From DASSWG01 sp041689995 (lineage in GTDB: Bacteria; Bacteroidota; Bacteroidia; Flavobacteriales; Flavobacteriaceae), in assembly GCA_041689995.1 (NCBI GenBank), contig JBDNFD010000034.1, positions 1-9,084 of the forward strand: DNA of 9,084 nucleotides, read 5' to 3'. The notes beneath the pieces are model-generated. The model had not been told where the DNA came from. It did not search any database and saw only the letters and a list, made by a program, of their open reading frames with translations. The position numbers and the translations under genes are program-made. Positions 7,486 to 9,084 of this stretch are shown one piece after another. Positions within the stretch are counted from its first letter, which is position 1. Every line of letters starts with the position of its first letter.

Positions 7486-7506
7486 TTTTGTTAAGATCAA
7501 CAAAAT
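7485..7506. promoter_or_regulatory. 22-bp dyad upstream of trhA-type gene, candidate operator
   Basis: ATTTTGTT (7485-7492), six bases, then AACAAAAT (7499-7506) form a perfect 8+8 inverted repeat. The half-site/6-bp spacer geometry is the same as that of CRP/FNR-type operators, although the half-site sequence is not the classic one. It begins at the stop codon of the YceI remnant and lies 70 bases before the next start. No U-tract follows on either strand, so it is not a typical terminator. Confidence 0.3.
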
Positions 7507-7576
7507 CAAAAATTATCAGACATCAAGTAATTTTATAAAAGTTTCGATCCACAATGCTTAACCATAATTTATTCTT

Positions 7577-8215
7577 ATGCAGGCCCATGACCCCAATATA
7601 CAAATCCAGCAAGAACTTGTAAACAGTATCATTCATGGCTTCGGAATTATTTTTGGTATTGTAGGGATTCCTATCTTGATAGCCTTTGCCATAAAAAGCG
7701 ATAATACGCCCGGTGTTATCGGGGCAGCGATTTATGGATTTTGCTTTTTACAACTATTTACTTCTTCCACGCTCTACCATGGTTTTCAACATGCCGAGGC
7801 AAAACAGGTTTTTAAGATTCTTGATCATATCAGTATTTATTTCTTGATATCTGGCACTTATACTCCATTTTTATTGATTTATATGAACAATACTTTTGGT
7901 ATTACATTGCTTACTGTACTTTGGAGTCTGACTGCAATTGGAATTATTTTTAAGATATTCTTTACCGGCAAATGGAATCTTATTTCTACGTTTGCTTATA
8001 TAGCAATGGGCTGTATTATGGTGGTTGGAGGTCGTACTTTCTTTGATGCTATTCCGTCTGGGGTAATGACGATGATCCTTATAGGAAGTGTCCTTTACCT
8101 TCTGGGCGTTATCTTTTACCTTTGGAGAAAATATGCCTATAACCATGCCGTCTGGCATTTCTTTGTTCTCGCGGCAGCGGTTTGTCACTATGTGGCCATT
8201 TTAATGGCGGTATAA
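7577..8215 (+). CDS. trhA: PAQR / hemolysin III family membrane protein (TrhA-type)
   Basis: 212 residues with about seven hydrophobic helices. All family motifs are present: N-S-I-I-H-G (16-21), S64-x3-H68 in S-S-T-L-Y-H, L-D83-H-x-x-I with G-T-Y-T-P-F (82-98), and H190-x-x-W-H194 followed by H204. By comparison with adiponectin receptors, H68, H190 and H194 are the likely zinc ligands, with S64 and D83 near the metal. The length is normal for bacterial members and no residue is missing. The family acts in the cytoplasmic membrane. Bacterial members have been linked to membrane-fluidity homeostasis and, historically, to haemolysis; a hydrolase activity on lipid amides is plausible but unproven here. 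The start at ATG 7577 gives the usual short N-terminus. It is probably transcribed alone, with a dyad about 70 bases upstream. Confidence 0.93.
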   Translation: MQAHDPNIQIQQELVNSIIHGFGIIFGIVGIPILIAFAIKSDNTPGVIGAAIYGFCFLQLFTSSTLYHGFQHAEAKQVFKILDHISIYFLISGTYTPFLLIYMNNTFGITLLTVLWSLTAIGIIFKIFFTGKWNLISTFAYIAMGCIMVVGGRTFFDAIPSGVMTMILIGSVLYLLGVIFYLWRKYAYNHAVWHFFVLAAAVCHYVAILMAV

Positions 8216-8250
8216 AGGATTTATAAGTAACTTTTAAATCGTGATCCTTT
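8214..8250 (+). terminator. Possible weak terminator or stem after trhA-type gene
   Basis: AAAGGAT (8214-8220, overlapping the stop codon) pairs with ATCCTTT (8244-8250). The 23-base loop contains a smaller AAGT-A-ACTT stem. The position fits a gene end, but the long loop and the lack of a T-run make it weak. Confidence 0.3.
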
Positions 8251-8735
8251 GCCAAATCAGAATTTACTTTCATTGATAAACTCAATGCAATACTGTGAAA
8301 TAATGGCCTTGAAGGAGCTGGAATTATTATCAGAATGACCGCTTATAATATGACCGGCCTGAGAGATTTTAAGGTTTAACAATGCCGATTGGTGGGTTGT
8401 CGCCCTCTGTCCGCCGGATTGGAGTTTCAAGGTTTTTGGTTGACTTCTTTCGTTGGCTATATTATTACGATACTTGGAGTTTGGTGTTCATTATTTTGTA
8501 CTGTTCAGTGACACTGAACATTCGGATATTATGAACAGGGAGGAAGGAGTGGTTTCCTACTTCGCTAAAGCTACGGAGGCCGAGGAGATTGATTCGCTTT
8601 CAATTTGAATAACGGTATCTGAAGTAGAGAAAAGTTGTGATGCTATGGGTCGAGAAATTACTTGGAGTATAAATAATGAAAAATTACAGTATTTATTTTA
8701 GCTTTATGTCTAAAAACCTTATATCGCTCAAATAA
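8251..8735. other. 485-base stretch without a supported gene, repeat-like
   Basis: No convincing gene is seen on either strand. On the minus strand 8260-8487 is open for 76 codons without an ATG, reading ...L-K-L-Q-S-G-G-Q-R-A-T-T..., from the stretch 8396-8440. On the plus strand 8532-8606 reads M-N-R-E-E-G-V-V-S-Y-F-A-K-A-T-E-A-E-E. Both peptide patterns are of a kind I associate with translated intergenic repeats in Bacteroidota rather than real proteins; that recollection cannot be verified here. The stretch also holds the dyad at 8502-8520. A further 30-codon open segment ending near 8700 (S-E-V-E-K-S-C-D-A-M-G-R-E) has no ATG start and no recognised relative. Confidence 0.5.
8502..8520. 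repeat. Perfect 9+1+9 inverted repeat
   Basis: TGTTCAGTG, one base, CACTGAACA. It is perfect over 19 bases in a gene-free stretch and lies just before the plus-strand repeat-like segment at 8532-8606. It could be an operator, a cruciform-forming repeat end or part of an interspersed element. The inner TTCAGT/ACTGAA matches the arms of the hairpin at 5105-5134. Confidence 0.55.
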
Positions 8736-8939
8736 TTGCTAAAGACTGCTAGCGGAGTATATAGACAAGTTATTGTCAACAGAAGTGAACACGCACCATG
8801 GAAAGAATTTGCTCAGGTTGAACAGGATTTGATTATCAGTAGGGCATTAGTGGAGATTTTTTCAGATGATTTTCCTATTGAAGTAAATAATCCATGGTTC
8901 ACTGGAAAAGCAAATATCAAGACTTATGATATCAATTAA
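8736..8939 (+). pseudogene. AbiEii/AbiGii-type nucleotidyltransferase toxin gene remnant with internal deletion
   Basis: A 67-codon frame with no ATG, starting right after a stop codon. Residues about 20-46 (A-P-W-K-E-F-A-Q-V-E-Q-D-L-I-I-S-R-A-L-V, then E-I-F-S-D-D-F) match the N-terminus of AbiEii-family proteins. In intact relatives the next residues are the nucleotide-transfer core, with G-G-T-A-L-x-K and S-x-D-I-D-L. Here the frame jumps straight to P-I-E-V-N-N-P-W-F-T-G-K and then A-N-I-K-T-Y-D-I-N (47-67), which resembles a later segment of the same family, normally followed by E-L-L-G-T-K. The junction falls near 8865-8876. The catalytic core is absent and the frame ends where that segment should continue, so no active toxin can be made. 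Intact relatives are the toxin half of type IV toxin-antitoxin/phage-exclusion pairs. No AbiEi-type antitoxin gene is visible upstream. Confidence 0.72.
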
Positions 8940-8978
8940 CTTTGGCTCTATTCTAATTTACGATTGATATTATATTTT

Positions 8979-9009
8979 TTGTCTAACTATCTAAAAATAA
9001 GATACTTTG
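8979..9009 (+). promoter_or_regulatory. Weak candidate promoter pointing out of the window
   Basis: TTG at 8979-8981 in a T-run, 20 bases, then ATACTTTG at 9002-9009. The TTTG half of the -7 box matches but the leading TA does not. No open frame of note follows before the right edge. A short AAACC-GCT-GGTTT hairpin at 9046-9058 lies downstream and argues against a start there. Confidence 0.15.
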
Positions 9010-9084
9010 TCGTGAATATTTTCAAAAACCCTTGATGTTTTTCTAAAACCGCTGGTTTAAAATGTAAAAAAACTCTTGTAAGTA

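Noticed and set aside
7871..8188. 105-codon minus-strand frame
   Set aside because: Antisense of the intact PAQR/hemolysin III gene, with no family signature of its own.
8257..8490. Minus-strand open stretch of 76 codons
   Set aside because: No ATG start and a repeat-like translation; treated as repetitive non-coding sequence.

Overview
The window looks like an AT-rich chromosomal segment of a Bacteroidota bacterium (Flavobacteriia/Cytophagia/Bacteroidia type). The reasons are two BACON-type domains in one protein, A-rich leaders without Shine-Dalgarno sequences, an exact TAnnTTTG -7 promoter box at 7096-7103, and a secreted/outer-membrane protein style typical of that phylum. All genes I can support are on the + strand. 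No rRNA, tRNA, CRISPR array or complete insertion sequence was seen.

Region 1 (1-5081) is a tight four-gene operon whose first gene is cut by the left edge. Two junctions are ATGA stop/start overlaps and the third gap is 13 bases. The products read as an envelope-spanning set. The first is a protein with repeated beta-rich domains, one membrane span and a Ser/Thr/Glu-rich linker. The second is an N-terminally anchored helical protein, and the third is a secreted coiled-coil protein. The last is a secreted protein with TPR repeats, two BACON-like domains and a probable outer-membrane beta-barrel end. None has a function I can name. This is the best candidate here for an undescribed system, and its missing upstream genes would be the most informative context. 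A hairpin lies just after the operon.

Region 2 (5312-6178) is a single gene for a 288-residue hypothetical protein whose motif layout faintly recalls the uracil-DNA glycosylase superfamily, without clear catalytic residues.

Region 3 (6431-8215) holds a hemerythrin-domain protein with a full set of likely di-iron ligands, a YceI-family gene broken by an internal out-of-frame deletion, and an intact PAQR/hemolysin III (TrhA-type) membrane protein.

Region 4 (8216-9084) is mostly non-coding. It contains inverted repeats, sequence resembling interspersed Bacteroidota intergenic repeats, and a scar of an AbiEii-type nucleotidyltransferase toxin gene in which the N-terminal part is joined directly to a later part. 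Two separate genes in about 1.8 kb with internal deletions suggest a decaying accessory stretch or, less likely, assembly error.
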